Positions 52,036-61,611 are shown, counted from the stretch's first letter. The stretch is 64,000 bases of DNA from Propionivibrio limicola (GCF_009469695.1 NZ_SSSR01000012.1:25291-89290); one strand, 5' to 3'. Notes: generated by a model not told the origin, from the letters alone. A program made the numbers and translations.

Positions 52036-53244
52036 CTAATCGTTCTCTTCGAGGAACATCTCCAGCAGGCGGTTGAGAAAGCGCTGCCCTTGGCGCGTTG
52101 GCGCAATATAGCCGGGGCGGCGTTCGATGAGTCCTTCGGCTTCGGCTTGGCGGAGCGTGGATTCGATGCCGATCAGCGGCAGCGAAGTGCGCGCTTCAAA
52201 GAGTGCGGCATCGAAACCCTGATTGAGCCGCAGGGCGTTCATCATGAATTCGAACGGCAGGTCGGCGGCGTCGACGGTGAATTCGTCCTGAATCGGTGCT
52301 GATTCGGCGACCTTCGCCAGATATTGCTTCGGTTGCTTCCAGCGCATCTGGCGCAGCACGCGGTCGTGCAGCGTCAGTTTGCCGTGCGCGCCGGCGCCGA
52401 TGCCGAGGTAGTCGCCGAACGTCCAGTAGTTGAGGTTGTGCCGGCATTGCCGGCCGGCGCGGGCGAAGGCGGAGGTTTCGTAGTGGATGAAATCGGCTGT
52501 GGCGAGCCGCGCTTCGATGGCTTCCTGCATGTCGGCGCAGATATCCGACTCCGGCAATGCGGGCGGCGCGACGGCGAAGGCCGTGTTCGGCTCGACGGTG
52601 AGCTGGTAGCAGGAAAGGTGCGTCGGCGCGAAAGCGAGCGCCTGCTCGACGTCGGCCAGCGCCTGCTCGATGCTCTGGCCCGGCAGGCCGTACATCAGGT
52701 CGAGGTTGAAGTTGTCGAAGTGGCGGGCGGCGATCTCGATGGCGCGTTTTGCTTCCGCATCGTCGTGGATGCGGCCGAGTGCCTTGAGGTGCTCGGGGTT
52801 GAAGCTCTGGATGCCGAGCGACAGGCGATTGACGCCGGCGGCGCGGAAGGCGGCGAATTTGCCGGTTTCGACGGTGCCGGGATTGGCTTCGAGCGTGATT
52901 TCCGCCTCGGGCAGCAGCGGCAGGCGGGTGCGGATGGCGGTGAGCAGACGGTCGAGCCCTTCGCCCGAGAGCAGGCTCGGCGTGCCGCCGCCGAAGAAGA
53001 TGCTGACGATCTTGCGCCCCCAGACGAGCGGCAGCGCCGCTTCGAGGTCGGCGATCAGGGCGTCGATGTAGGCGTCTTCGGGAAAACTGTCGCGCACCTG
53101 ATGCGAGTTGAAGTCGCAGTATGGACATTTCTGCACGCACCACGGGATGTGCACGTACAGCGAGAGCGGCGGCGGGACGCGGAACTCCAGTGTGCCGGCG
53201 GCCTTGGTGACCGTGCCATGTGGAACGATGGGAATGACGCGCAT
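52036..53244 (-). CDS. hemW: Haem chaperone / radical-SAM protein HemW
   Basis: 402 residues. Radical-SAM motif YVHIPWCVQKCPYCDFNSH (Cx3Cx2C) and the GIQSFNPEHLKALGR and YGLPGQSIEQALADV segments define the HemN-like HemW group, which carries haem and is not the coproporphyrinogen oxidase. The C-terminal HemN domain ends QGQRFLNRLLEMFL. The start MRVIPIVP at 53244 overlaps the rdgB stop by ATGA. Last gene of the rph-rdgB-hemW run. Spacing of 40 bases to the convergent NYN gene. Confidence 0.92.
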   Translation of the reverse strand: MRVIPIVPHGTVTKAAGTLEFRVPPPLSLYVHIPWCVQKCPYCDFNSHQVRDSFPEDAYIDALIADLEAALPLVWGRKIVSIFFGGGTPSLLSGEGLDRLLTAIRTRLPLLPEAEITLEANPGTVETGKFAAFRAAGVNRLSLGIQSFNPEHLKALGRIHDDAEAKRAIEIAARHFDNFNLDLMYGLPGQSIEQALADVEQALAFAPTHLSCYQLTVEPNTAFAVAPPALPESDICADMQEAIEARLATADFIHYETSAFARAGRQCRHNLNYWTFGDYLGIGAGAHGKLTLHDRVLRQMRWKQPKQYLAKVAESAPIQDEFTVDAADLPFEFMMNALRLNQGFDAALFEARTSLPLIGIESTLRQAEAEGLIERRPGYIAPTRQGQRFLNRLLEMFLEEND

Positions 53245-53831
53245 CAGCCGCGTTGCTTCAGCCGTTCGATGAGGATCGCCAGCGCCTTGCCGCGGTGCGA
53301 GCGGCGGTTCTTTTCGGCGGCGTCGAGTTCGGCGGCGGTGACGTCGAGATCGGGCACGAGGAAATACGGGTCGTAGCCGAAACCGCCCTGCCCGCGCGGC
53401 GCGTCGACGATTTCGCCGTGCCATTCGCCTTCGGCGATGATCGGCTGCGGATCGTTGGCGTGGCGGACGAAGACGAGCGCGCAGACGTAGTGGGCGCGGC
53501 GGTCGCTTTGGCCTTCCAGGTCGCTCATCAACTTCTCGTTGTTGCGCTCGTCAGACTTCGGTTCGCCGGCATAGCGCGCCGAATAGACACCGGGCGCGCC
53601 GCCCAGCGCATGCACGCACAGGCCAGAGTCGTCGGCGAGCGCCGGCAGGCCGGTGACGGCGGCGGCGTGGCGCGCCTTGGCCAGCGCGTTTTCGACGAAG
53701 GTGCAGTGCGGTTCCTCGCATTCGGAGACGCCGAGCTCCTTCTGCGGGACGGGTTCCCAGCCGAGCGGGCCAAGCATTTCGGAAAATTCCCGGAGCTTGC
53801 CGGGATTGTTCGAGGCGACGACGAGTTTCAT
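53244..53831 (-). CDS. rdgB: dITP/XTP pyrophosphatase RdgB
   Basis: 195 residues, normal for the Ham1/RdgB family that hydrolyses dITP and XTP to keep deaminated purines out of nucleic acids. Signatures: [56 protein letters not shown] and [11 protein letters not shown]. It overlaps both rph (ATGA) and hemW (ATGA), which suggests translational coupling. Confidence 0.95.
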   Translation of the reverse strand: MKLVVASNNPGKLREFSEMLGPLGWEPVPQKELGVSECEEPHCTFVENALAKARHAAAVTGLPALADDSGLCVHALGGAPGVYSARYAGEPKSDERNNEKLMSDLEGQSDRRAHYVCALVFVRHANDPQPIIAEGEWHGEIVDAPRGQGGFGYDPYFLVPDLDVTAAELDAAEKNRRSHRGKALAILIERLKQRG

Positions 53832-54544
53832 GAGGCGAATGCGGCTTTCTGCTGGGCGATGAGTTGGGCGATGCCGGCTTCGGCGAGGTCGACGAGCTGG
53901 TCCATCTGGGCGCGGCTGAATGGCTCACCTTCGGCCGTGCCCTGGATTTCGACGATGCCGCCGGCGCCGGTCATGATCACGTTCATGTCGGTGTCGCAGC
54001 CGGAATCCTCTGGGTAGTCGAGGTCGAGCACCGGCGTGCCTTCGAAAATGCCGACCGAGACGGCGGCGACGTAGTCGCGAATCGGGTTGGTCGGCAGTTT
54101 GCCGTTGTCGACGAGCTTGGCGCAGGCATCGTAGAGCGCCACCCAGGCGCCGGTGATCGAGGCGCAGCGCGTGCCGCCGTCGGCCTGCAAGACGTCGCAG
54201 TCGAGCGTGATCTGGCGTTCGCCGAGGGCGGTCAGATCGATGACGGCGCGCAGCGAGCGGCCGATCAGACGCTGGATTTCCTGCGTGCGGCCGGTCTGTT
54301 TTCCTTTGGCGGCTTCACGCGCGGAGCGCGTGTGCGTCGAGCGCGGCAGCATGCCGTATTCGGCGGTCACCCAGCCCTGCCCTTTTCCGCGCAGGAAGGG
54401 TGGCACGGATTCCTCGACGCTGGCGGTGCACAGTACCTTGGTGTCGCCCATTTCGATGAGCACGGAGCCTTCGGCGTGACGGGTGTAGTTGCGGGTGATG
54501 CGCACTTCGCGCAGTTGCGAAGGCTGGCGTTGGCTGGGACGCAT
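53828..54544 (-). CDS. rph: Ribonuclease PH
   Basis: 238 residues, the exact length of the E. coli full-length enzyme. Phosphate-dependent 3' trimming of tRNA precursors. Sequence landmarks: [77 protein letters not shown]. It follows the PP2C gene (8-base gap) on the minus strand. Confidence 0.96.
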   Translation of the reverse strand: MRPSQRQPSQLREVRITRNYTRHAEGSVLIEMGDTKVLCTASVEESVPPFLRGKGQGWVTAEYGMLPRSTHTRSAREAAKGKQTGRTQEIQRLIGRSLRAVIDLTALGERQITLDCDVLQADGGTRCASITGAWVALYDACAKLVDNGKLPTNPIRDYVAAVSVGIFEGTPVLDLDYPEDSGCDTDMNVIMTGAGGIVEIQGTAEGEPFSRAQMDQLVDLAEAGIAQLIAQQKAAFAS

Positions 54545-54552
54545 GGCGTTTC

Positions 54553-55473
54553 CTATTTGGAGTATTTCTGGATGGTGGAGCGGATTTCTTCGATGGCGCG
54601 CTCGATTTCGTCTTCGGTCAGTTCGGTCTTGTATTTCGGGTTGCGGCCGAATTCGTCGAGGCGGGTGGTGATCGTGTCGAGCGGCATGGTTTGGGTTGAG
54701 GTGGAGTTTGACTCGGCCTCTTCCTCGCCGACATAACTGTCTTCCCAGCGTGCGACGACGAGCGAGAAATTGTCGGCGTTCGGTCCGGCCAGTCGGTCGT
54801 TCTGGTCGAGCAGCATGGGCGTGATCTTGACCGGGTTGTTGTTCCTGTAGGCGTGTGCGAGGGTCGTTGCCGGGGTTACGCCCCACAAGCCGTCCGTGCA
54901 CAGGACGATGACGTCACCGGCTTCCAGCGGCAATTTTCGCGACAGTTCGATTTCCGGGAGCTGCGGACCGCCGAGGCAGCTGTAGACCTTGTTGCGGTCC
55001 GGGTGGGTGGCGGCCTGGGCCTCGGTGATTTCGCCCCGGTCGATCAGCAGTTGCACGCGCGAGTGGTCCCGCGTCTGGGCGAGCACGCGGCCGCCGCGCA
55101 GCAGGTACAGGCGGGAGTCGCCGGCGTGGGCCCAGTGGGCGACATTGTCCTGAATGAGGCAGGCGACGCAGGTCGTGCGCGGCGAATCCTTGAGGTTGTG
55201 ATCGTCGACGTAGTCGAGAATGGAGCAATGCGCGCTGATCATCGCCTTGTTGAGGAAGGCGAGCGGGTCGGCAACGGTTGGCTTGGCTTCGCGCTGGAAA
55301 TGTTCGACCAGCGTCTGGACGGCGATCTGGGCGGCGATTTCGCCGTAATAGTGGCCGCCCATGCCGTCGGCGACGACCATCAGCAGCGCATCGCGCGAAT
55401 AGCAGTGGGCCAGGCGATCCTCGTTGTTCGACCGTCGGCCGATCCGGCTTTCCTGATAAATGGTGAACTTCAC
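54553..55473 (-). CDS. PP2C-type serine/threonine protein phosphatase
   Basis: 306 residues from a GTG start overlapping the kinase stop (GTGA). PP2C metal motifs: [47 protein letters not shown] and [16 protein letters not shown]-terminal extension of about 60 residues rich in Glu/Thr follows the catalytic domain. It probably dephosphorylates the targets of the kinase encoded just upstream, and both sit next to rph as in several betaproteobacteria. Confidence 0.9.
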   Translation of the reverse strand: MKFTIYQESRIGRRSNNEDRLAHCYSRDALLMVVADGMGGHYYGEIAAQIAVQTLVEHFQREAKPTVADPLAFLNKAMISAHCSILDYVDDHNLKDSPRTTCVACLIQDNVAHWAHAGDSRLYLLRGGRVLAQTRDHSRVQLLIDRGEITEAQAATHPDRNKVYSCLGGPQLPEIELSRKLPLEAGDVIVLCTDGLWGVTPATTLAHAYRNNNPVKITPMLLDQNDRLAGPNADNFSLVVARWEDSYVGEEEAESNSTSTQTMPLDTITTRLDEFGRNPKYKTELTEDEIERAIEEIRSTIQKYSK

Positions 55474-56441
55474 TTGGCTTCTGCCTTTCCTCGTAGTTTG
55501 CCGACGACGTGTTCCAGCCAGGTCTTCTTCACGGGGAGCGGTGCGGGCGGCAGGGTACGTACTTCCTCGATCAGCGCCTTCTGTAACGAGAACGCGCTCT
55601 GCGGGCGCTGCAGGTGGTCCATGCACAGGCACCAGTCGATCGTTTCGAGCAGTTGATCGGAGTAGCGACCTTCCCAGCGCACCATGGCCGGCGTCAGCCG
55701 GTCCTTCTCGCCGCGACTGTCGGCGGACTGCGGGGCGGCGGCCGCAAGGCAGGCGTACATCGAGGCGCCGATGCTGTAGAGGTCGCTCCACGGGCCGAGC
55801 AATTCCCGTTGCTGGTAATGCTCCGGTGAGGCGAAGCCGGGCGTGTACATCGGCTTGAGCATCGGCGTGTCGGTGGCCAGCGTCTGCCGCGCCGCGCCAA
55901 AGTCGATCAGCACCGGCGTGTAATCGTTGCGCATGTAGATGTTCGACGGCTTGATGTCGAGGTGCAACAGTTTGTGCGAATGCACTTCGCGCAGGCCGTT
56001 GAGCAGCCTAGTGAAGACGTTGCGCATGAAATTTTCGGTAATCACGGCACGATTGCGCTGGATGAATTCCTGCAGCGTGCGGCCGTGCTCGTATTCCATG
56101 ACCATGTAAACGGTGTCGTTGGCACGGAAGAAATTCAGCACGCGCACGACGTTCGGGTGGGACAGCCTGGCCAGCGCCCGCCCCTCCTCGAAAAAACACT
56201 TCATGCCGTAGCGGAAGGCGGGTAAATGTTCTTCGGTGATGACCGGCTTGATCTCGCCTTCGCCGCGCAGCGCCAGGCTGTTCGGCAGATATTCCTTGAT
56301 GGCGACGAACTGCCCGTTCTTGTCTGTCGCCAGATAGACAATCGAGAAACCGCCCAGCGAGAGCTGATGCTCGATGTGGTATTCGTCGAGCTGGAAACCG
56401 CTTGGCAGGGCATGGTTTGCTTGTTGCGCCATCTGTGTCAA
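55470..56441 (-). CDS. Eukaryotic-like serine/threonine protein kinase
   Basis: 323 residues, cytoplasmic, no membrane helix. Glycine loop LSLGGFSIVYLA, catalytic Lys in FVAIKEYLP, Glu in FFEEGRALARL, catalytic loop LLHLDIKPSNIYM, DFG motif VLIDFGAARQ and GFASPEHYQ in the activation segment. The catalytic loop has Leu instead of Arg before Asp (non-RD kinase), so activation-loop phosphorylation may be dispensable. Start 56441 or 56432. Paired with PP2C. Divergent from yicC. Confidence 0.9.
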   Translation of the reverse strand: MTQMAQQANHALPSGFQLDEYHIEHQLSLGGFSIVYLATDKNGQFVAIKEYLPNSLALRGEGEIKPVITEEHLPAFRYGMKCFFEEGRALARLSHPNVVRVLNFFRANDTVYMVMEYEHGRTLQEFIQRNRAVITENFMRNVFTRLLNGLREVHSHKLLHLDIKPSNIYMRNDYTPVLIDFGAARQTLATDTPMLKPMYTPGFASPEHYQQRELLGPWSDLYSIGASMYACLAAAAPQSADSRGEKDRLTPAMVRWEGRYSDQLLETIDWCLCMDHLQRPQSAFSLQKALIEEVRTLPPAPLPVKKTWLEHVVGKLRGKAEAK

Positions 56442-56528
56442 AGCTATGATGTGAATTTGTCCATTTTCGAGGTTTGCCAGAAGGCTGTAAAGCGATCTGC
56501 ATGCCCGTTTTCATTGTCCAGGATTCGC

Positions 56529-57395
56529 ATGATCTACAGCATGACCGGATATGCCGCGCGGACGCTCGATGTCGAGCGCGGCGCGTTACATATCGAGTTG
56601 AAGAGCGTCAACTCACGTTTTCTTGATTTTCAGTTCCGCGTCTGCGAAGAACTGCGCGCCATCGAGCCGGCGCTGCGCGAACTGTTCAGCGCCAAGCTGA
56701 GCCGCGGCAAGCTCGAATGCCGCATCAGTTTTGCCGCAGCGACGGTGCGCAATCAGGCCGTGATCCTCAACGGAGACCTGCTGCAACGGCTCAAGGATTT
56801 CGATGCGCAAGTCCGGGCCGAAATGCCGCACGCGGCGCCGTTGAGCGTCAATGACGTGCTGCGCTGGCCGGGCATGTTCGGCGACGATTCGATCGACACC
56901 GAAAAGCTGGGCGCGGCCTGTCTCGAACTGGCGCGTTCCGCGCTGGAGGATTTCTCCGCCAGCCGGGCGCGCGAAGGTGAGAAGCTGGCTGCCGTCATTC
57001 TGGAGCGCGTGGCCCGCATGCGTGAGCTGGTGCGTGAAGTCGAACCGCGCATTCCGGCGGCACAGGCCGCCTTCCAGGAAAAGGTTCGACAGCGCTTGCT
57101 GGAAGCGATGAACACGGCCGACGATGAGCGCATCCGCCAGGAGGTGGCCGTTTTCGCCGTGCGCATCGACGTGGCCGAGGAATTGGCGCGTTTGTCGACG
57201 CATCTCGATGAAGTCGAGCGCGTGATCAAGGCGGGTGGCTCGACCGGCAAGCGGCTCGATTTCCTGATGCAGGAACTGAACCGCGAGGCGAATACGCTGG
57301 GTTCCAAGTCCGTCGTGACCGAGGTTTCGCAGACGTCGATGGAACTGAAGCTGCTGATCGAGCAGATTCGCGAGCAGGTGCAGAATTTAGAGTGA
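56529..57395 (+). CDS. yicC: YicC-family endoribonuclease
   Basis: 288 residues, standard for YicC. The N-terminus MIYSMTGYAARTLDVERG and the C-terminal KRLDFLMQELNREANTLGSKS are the family signatures. YicC proteins are endoribonucleases implicated in small-RNA turnover (RyhB in E. coli). The gene stands alone on the plus strand between two minus-strand clusters and is closed by a good terminator at 57434. Confidence 0.92.
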   Translation: MIYSMTGYAARTLDVERGALHIELKSVNSRFLDFQFRVCEELRAIEPALRELFSAKLSRGKLECRISFAAATVRNQAVILNGDLLQRLKDFDAQVRAEMPHAAPLSVNDVLRWPGMFGDDSIDTEKLGAACLELARSALEDFSASRAREGEKLAAVILERVARMRELVREVEPRIPAAQAAFQEKVRQRLLEAMNTADDERIRQEVAVFAVRIDVAEELARLSTHLDEVERVIKAGGSTGKRLDFLMQELNREANTLGSKSVVTEVSQTSMELKLLIEQIREQVQNLE

Positions 57396-57433
57396 TATTT
57401 CAGCCCGTTTCACGACGGCGCAGAAAGCCATAG

Positions 57434-57460
57434 AAAGCCCCGTTCAACGGGGCTTTTTCT
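57434..57460 (+). terminator. Intrinsic terminator of yicC
   Basis: Stem AAAGCCCCGT/ACGGGGCTTT with a TCA loop and a short T-tract, 38 bases after the yicC stop. The symmetrical A/T flanks allow function in both directions. Confidence 0.85.
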
Positions 57461-57482
57461 TCATCAACTTTGGGGCGGCTGG

Positions 57483-57824
57483 TTACTGCCGCGCACCGTA
57501 GACGGCGTTGGCCAGAAAGACGTACAGCAGGAAGGCGATTGCGCTGACGACGATGTATGCGGTGGCGGGGAAGGTGATCATCGAGAACAGGCCGTTGATG
57601 ATCAGCCCGAGCACGAAGAAGACGGCGCTGGTGACCCGAAGATTGGTGCTGTTGCGGGACAGTTCAAAAGAGCCGCCGATCATCGGTGCGAGCGTTCCCG
57701 CGAAGAAAACGAAGGCGCCGATGGCGACGTAGTTCTTGAGATCGCCGCCGAAGCTCCACAGTGCATAGGCGAGGATGGCACTTACCAGTACGGCGATAAG
57801 GAAGTTGACGGGATTGATCTTCAT
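57483..57824 (-). CDS. Small membrane protein with about four helices
   Basis: 113 residues, almost entirely hydrophobic: NFLIAVLVSAILAYALWSF, YVAIGAFVFFAGTLAPMI, VTSAVFFVLGLIINGLFSMI and AYIVVSAIAFLLYVFLANAVY. The start MKINPVNFL at 57824 lies one base after the GYF_2 gene stop, so the two are coupled. It is the last gene of the SPFH/GYF_2 cluster and may be its membrane anchor. No family recognised. Confidence 0.7.
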   Translation of the reverse strand: MKINPVNFLIAVLVSAILAYALWSFGGDLKNYVAIGAFVFFAGTLAPMIGGSFELSRNSTNLRVTSAVFFVLGLIINGLFSMITFPATAYIVVSAIAFLLYVFLANAVYGARQ

Positions 57825-57825
57825 C

Positions 57826-58188
57826 TCAGGCCTCGGGGTTGAAGGGGGGCGGGCACAGGGCGACCAGCCGGAGTATTTCCGGCACGTTCTCGCAGCGTTC
57901 CCAGTTCGGCATACCGGCTTTCCAGGCATAGGTTGCCTTGTCGACCGCGCCTTGGGCGATCAGGCGGGTCAGCTCTTCTTCGGAAAACGGTCCGGCCTGT
58001 TTGCCGTCGAGGATGACGAAGAAGGCGCTGGGCGGCTTCTGCAGGGTGCCTTCCATGGGGTTCATCGTCCCCGGAATGTAGGTGTTGCGCAGCGCGTGGT
58101 TCATTGAATTGACCATCTGCTGCGCGACGCCGAGGCCGAGGCCGAATTCGACCAGGCGGTCAATCGAGAAGAAATTGTCGTTGTTCAT
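57826..58188 (-). CDS. Small GYF_2-domain protein
   Basis: 120 residues. The C-terminal half is a GYF_2 domain (FFVILDGKQAGPFSEEELTRLIAQGAVDKATYAWKAGMPNWERCENVPEI), a fold that binds proline-rich peptides. The N-terminal 50 residues (IDRLVEFGLGLGVAQQMVNSM) are helical. It lies 14 bases after the SPFH-GYF_2 gene, whose C-terminus has the same domain and a Pro-rich stretch that this one could bind. Cytoplasmic. Confidence 0.82.
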   Translation of the reverse strand: MNNDNFFSIDRLVEFGLGLGVAQQMVNSMNHALRNTYIPGTMNPMEGTLQKPPSAFFVILDGKQAGPFSEEELTRLIAQGAVDKATYAWKAGMPNWERCENVPEILRLVALCPPPFNPEA

Positions 58189-58202
58189 TTCGCTCTCCTG
58201 AG

Positions 58203-59585
58203 TCAGTTAGCCTGTGGCGGAACCGGGGGCATGGGTGGAGGTGGCGGCGCGGCCTGGATGAAGAGCGGGGCCAGTTCGGCGACATTGCCCGCGAGTTCCC
58301 AGTTGGCCATGCCGGCCTTCCAGACATGGCTCGCTGGCTGCAACTGACCGCCGACGACCATCTGTTGTAACTGGCCCATGTTGAAGGGGCCGGTGTTTTG
58401 TCCATTGATCGCCACATGATAGGCGACTATCGGCGGCGGTGGTGGCATCATTGAGGGTGACTGAATGTTCTGCCCCATGGTGTTCATCATGTTGCCCATC
58501 TGGTTGCCCATGGCGCCGCCGATGGCCAGTCCGGCCATGACGCCGACGGGGTTGAAGCTGCCTCCGGAGCCTCCGCCCTCCCCGTTTCCGGTGCCAAGAT
58601 TCATCTGGCCCATCGCGCCGAGGTTGTTGGCCGCGGCGGAAAGCACGGCGGTTTGCTGGTTGATCTGGTGGGCGCCGAGGAACTGTTGTTGCGTCTGCAG
58701 TGCGGCCAGACGTTCGGCCTGTTCGCGCTGGATGCGCAGCGTTTCGCCCATGTTTTCCGCGTTGATCGCCTGGGTGTCTTCAAGGTTCCTGATGTTGATC
58801 TCGTTCTGCTTCTGCCGCATCGCGATTTCGAGGTCGGCGGTGACCGAGCGGAGCTGGCGGTACTCTTCAGTCTCCTTATCCACTTCCAGGGTGGTGAGGT
58901 CGAAACTCTGGAGATTGACGCCGAATTCTTCTTCGAAGGCGCGGCGTACATGCGGGCTGATCAGGTTGTTGATGTCGAGCAGTTTGCGCTCGAGTTGCAG
59001 GACGGGGATGCTGTTGTCGGCCGGCGCGTTGGCGACGATCCCCTTGACCTGCTTGAGGACGGCATCGCGGACAGTGTCGGAGAATTGCCCGATCTCGAAG
59101 TTGATCAGGCGGTGCAGCGTGATGAAGCCTTTGTAATCGGTGATGTTGAAGCGGTAGGAGCCGCCGGCGACCAGCCGCACCGGGAAGTCGGCAAAGCGCG
59201 GGTCGAAAACGTCGAAATATGGCGTCCGGAAATTGACCTTGATGTTGCCGATGAGGTTGATGAAGTACACCTCGGCCTGGAATGGCGACTGACCGGCGAA
59301 AGCCATGCCGATGATGTTTGCCAGGACAGGGAAGTTGGCGCTCTTGATCGTGTCGTCGAACGGCCCTTCGATGAAGTCGAGGTTCGGCCCGTTTTCCTGT
59401 TTGTAAACGAAGACCGCCACTTCGCCGGCCTTGACGCGCAGGCTGCTGCCCCAGCGAATCGCATTTTCCTTGCGCGTGCTGGTGGCATCGCCGCTCGGTC
59501 GCCATTTCCAGACGAGGTATTGCTCCTCGTCGCAGCGGATGACGTCGAGCATGCCGCCCTCTTTTTTATTTCCGAAAAGTCCCAT
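58203..59585 (-). CDS. SPFH-domain (virion-core/YdjI-type) protein with C-terminal GYF_2 domain
   Basis: 460 residues. The first 280 match the COG4260 group (YdjI, virion core-like) of the SPFH family: LDVIRCDEEQYLVWKW, IRWGSSLRVKAGEVAVFVYKQ, FPVRLVAGGSYRFNITDY, with a helical coiled region. A Gly/Met-rich linker, two poly-Pro runs and a GYF_2 domain (YHVAINGQNTGPFNMGQLQQMVVGGQL, VWKAGMANWELAG) follow. SPFH proteins form large membrane-associated oligomers, and the B. subtilis relative sits with PspA-like envelope-stress genes. The start MGLFGNKKEGGM at 59585 fits. Confidence 0.85.
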   Translation of the reverse strand: MGLFGNKKEGGMLDVIRCDEEQYLVWKWRPSGDATSTRKENAIRWGSSLRVKAGEVAVFVYKQENGPNLDFIEGPFDDTIKSANFPVLANIIGMAFAGQSPFQAEVYFINLIGNIKVNFRTPYFDVFDPRFADFPVRLVAGGSYRFNITDYKGFITLHRLINFEIGQFSDTVRDAVLKQVKGIVANAPADNSIPVLQLERKLLDINNLISPHVRRAFEEEFGVNLQSFDLTTLEVDKETEEYRQLRSVTADLEIAMRQKQNEINIRNLEDTQAINAENMGETLRIQREQAERLAALQTQQQFLGAHQINQQTAVLSAAANNLGAMGQMNLGTGNGEGGGSGGSFNPVGVMAGLAIGGAMGNQMGNMMNTMGQNIQSPSMMPPPPPIVAYHVAINGQNTGPFNMGQLQQMVVGGQLQPASHVWKAGMANWELAGNVAELAPLFIQAAPPPPPMPPVPPQAN

Positions 59586-59642
59586 ATCAACCTTTCTGTC
59601 CTGGTTCTGTCGTTGGCCGCCCGGCAGCGCCGGGCAGTTGGT

Positions 59643-60692
59643 TTATTCGCCGCTCGTTCGGCGAGCGGCGCGTTGCCGAGCCTTGTCAGTCAATTCGCGT
59701 TCTGCATCGGCGACACGTCGTGCTTCGGCGCGTTCGGCGGCTGCCCGTTTCTGGGCGGCCTCTCGATCGACGGCTTCCTGTTTCTGCGCGGCTTCGCGTT
59801 CTGCTTCGAGGCGCTGCTGATCCGCTTCGCGTTGGGCCGCTTCGCGCTGTTGTTCCAGTACGGCGTCTTCGGCCTTTTTCACCATCGCGACGAGTTCCTG
59901 GCGCTTCGTTTCCCAAGCGGATTTTTGTTGTGCGGTGTCGTCGCTCTTGCACGCTTCCTGATACTCCCAGCGCAAGTCGTTAAGCGTTGCCTGTGCCCCC
60001 GTGTAGTCCTTGGCCTGCAGTTTCGTCGTGGCGGCGGCGCTGATGCCTTCCAGGCGGATTTTCTCGGCGGCGACGCCTTGGGCGTATTTCTCTTCGCACT
60101 GCCGGAGTTTCCAGCCCTCCCATTGGGTGCCGATGACGCCGGCGACAACGAGCACGGCGACGAGCCCTACGCCCGCGGCGATGAGCGGCGAGCGTTTGGC
60201 ACGGTTTTGCAAAACGCCGGTGAGCGAAACGTTCAGGCTGCGTTCGATATCCTCGAATTCCTGGCGCGTTTTGGCGTCGCCCTTGTAGGCGTTCTTGGCG
60301 AGATTGAGGACTTCCTTGAACTTGACGCGCCAATCTTCGGCGTTGGGGTCGGGTTTGATGTTGTCCTGAATCTTCGGGTGGATGAAGTAGATCAGGCTTT
60401 GCAGGTCTTCCCGTGCGTTGGGGATCGGAAAGTCACGGATAAGCCGCGCCCGGCGGGCGATCAGTTCAGTCTCGAGCTTCTTCCCGCTCAGGCCGGAGGC
60501 GGCCAGCGAGCCTTCGAGATCACTGAATTTTTGTACCAGGTCGGTCACGGCACGGCTGGCGCTGACGCCGGCCAGTTCGTGCCCGCACAGGTCGCAACGC
60601 GCTGCAAAAGCCGTGAGCGGGCCGCCGCAGGCGGGGCACTTGTTGATGACGCCTTGTTTCTGGTTGATGTTTGGGCGCTCGTTATCTGTCAT
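59643..60692 (-). CDS. Zinc-ribbon membrane protein with C-terminal coiled coil
   Basis: 349 residues. N-terminal double zinc ribbon (KCPACGGPLTAFAARCDLCGHE), a helical soluble region to about residue 165, one membrane helix (SPLIAAGVGLVAVLVVAGVIG) and a long charged coiled coil at the C-terminus (repeats of REAAQREADQQRLEAEREAA type). The zinc-ribbon part would face the cytoplasm. Start MTDNERPNIN at 60692. It belongs to the same minus-strand cluster as the SPFH protein (57-base gap). Confidence 0.78.
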   Translation of the reverse strand: MTDNERPNINQKQGVINKCPACGGPLTAFAARCDLCGHELAGVSASRAVTDLVQKFSDLEGSLAASGLSGKKLETELIARRARLIRDFPIPNAREDLQSLIYFIHPKIQDNIKPDPNAEDWRVKFKEVLNLAKNAYKGDAKTRQEFEDIERSLNVSLTGVLQNRAKRSPLIAAGVGLVAVLVVAGVIGTQWEGWKLRQCEEKYAQGVAAEKIRLEGISAAATTKLQAKDYTGAQATLNDLRWEYQEACKSDDTAQQKSAWETKRQELVAMVKKAEDAVLEQQREAAQREADQQRLEAEREAAQKQEAVDREAAQKRAAAERAEARRVADAERELTDKARQRAARRTSGE

Positions 60693-60783
60693 GTGAAGTC
60701 CTTCGCATTCGGGGTGTTTCAGTTTCTTGTCGTTATTGGCGCAGTGTCCGGTGAACCTTGTCGGACTCACCGGGACTGGATTG

Positions 60784-61611
60784 CTAGCGGAAGATGATGA
60801 CTTCTTCGTGCGGCGACGGAGCGTGGTGAACTGCCGCCTCGCGGACGGGGGCGTCGCCGTCGAGCGCGGCGAGTTGGTCTTCCATCTGCTTGAGCACTTC
60901 GACGCCCAAGCTCTTGGAAACTTCGGAAATCACTTTGCCGCGGTTGAGTACGATGCGGGCGCCACGTGAGGAAACGAGCTTCACGTCCTGCCCTTCGCCC
61001 ATGGCGGAGAAGGATGCCTTGACCTGATAGTTGCGCGTGCTGATCAGGCTGAATTCACCAACCAACTCTAGGCTCAGCGTGTGTGAAACCGTGTCGGTGT
61101 GGTCGATCGGGTTGGCTTCCTGGCGGAACTCGATGCTGCTGATCGAGCCGAAGAGCACGTAATCGGCGCCGGGATACATCCCCTGCTTGATGCGGGCGAT
61201 GACGTCATACAGTTTTTCCGAGTTCTTGGCCGTGAAAGGCTTGGCTTGGGTGACCTGGAAGTAGCCGGATTTCAGGATTTCACCCTTGATGTCGGCCGTG
61301 AATTTGCGCAATTCGCCGCGGTCGATGTAGGAGTAGGTGCCTTCGGAATAGGAAAAAGTCGATTCCGATTTTGCCGACAGCGAACCGCTGGCGCGGCGGG
61401 AATAGCTGTAATCGCTTTCGCGCTCGCTCTCCCGGGCCGAGGCGCGAACGGAGGATTTTTCGGTAGCGGAGATGTTGCGGAAATACTCTTGCACACGCTC
61501 TTCGTAGGCGAGGTCGGTGACCGCCACCCGGAGCGAGCCGGCTGCTTGGGCCGTTAAGGCGGAACCGAGCAGGCAACAACTGAGCAACACTTTTTTCAGG
61601 AAGGGAGACAT
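60784..61611 (-). CDS. CsgG/LpoB-like periplasmic protein
   Basis: 275 residues, signal peptide cleaved after AQA. Then SLRVAVTDLAYEERVQEYF, an unusual insertion rich in Ser/Arg/Glu/Tyr (residues about 50-95), and GEILKSGYFQVTQAKPF, GADYVLFGSISSIEF, SHTLSLELVGEFSLI. The order (activity start, ADYVL-G, lipoprotein-like beta strands) is that of the CsgG/HfaB fold, which also includes LpoB, but no lipobox Cys is seen. It precedes the zinc-ribbon gene and follows lpoB. Function is inferred: a periplasmic adaptor or channel-like protein. Confidence 0.65.
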   Translation of the reverse strand: MSPFLKKVLLSCCLLGSALTAQAAGSLRVAVTDLAYEERVQEYFRNISATEKSSVRASARESERESDYSYSRRASGSLSAKSESTFSYSEGTYSYIDRGELRKFTADIKGEILKSGYFQVTQAKPFTAKNSEKLYDVIARIKQGMYPGADYVLFGSISSIEFRQEANPIDHTDTVSHTLSLELVGEFSLISTRNYQVKASFSAMGEGQDVKLVSSRGARIVLNRGKVISEVSKSLGVEVLKQMEDQLAALDGDAPVREAAVHHAPSPHEEVIIFR

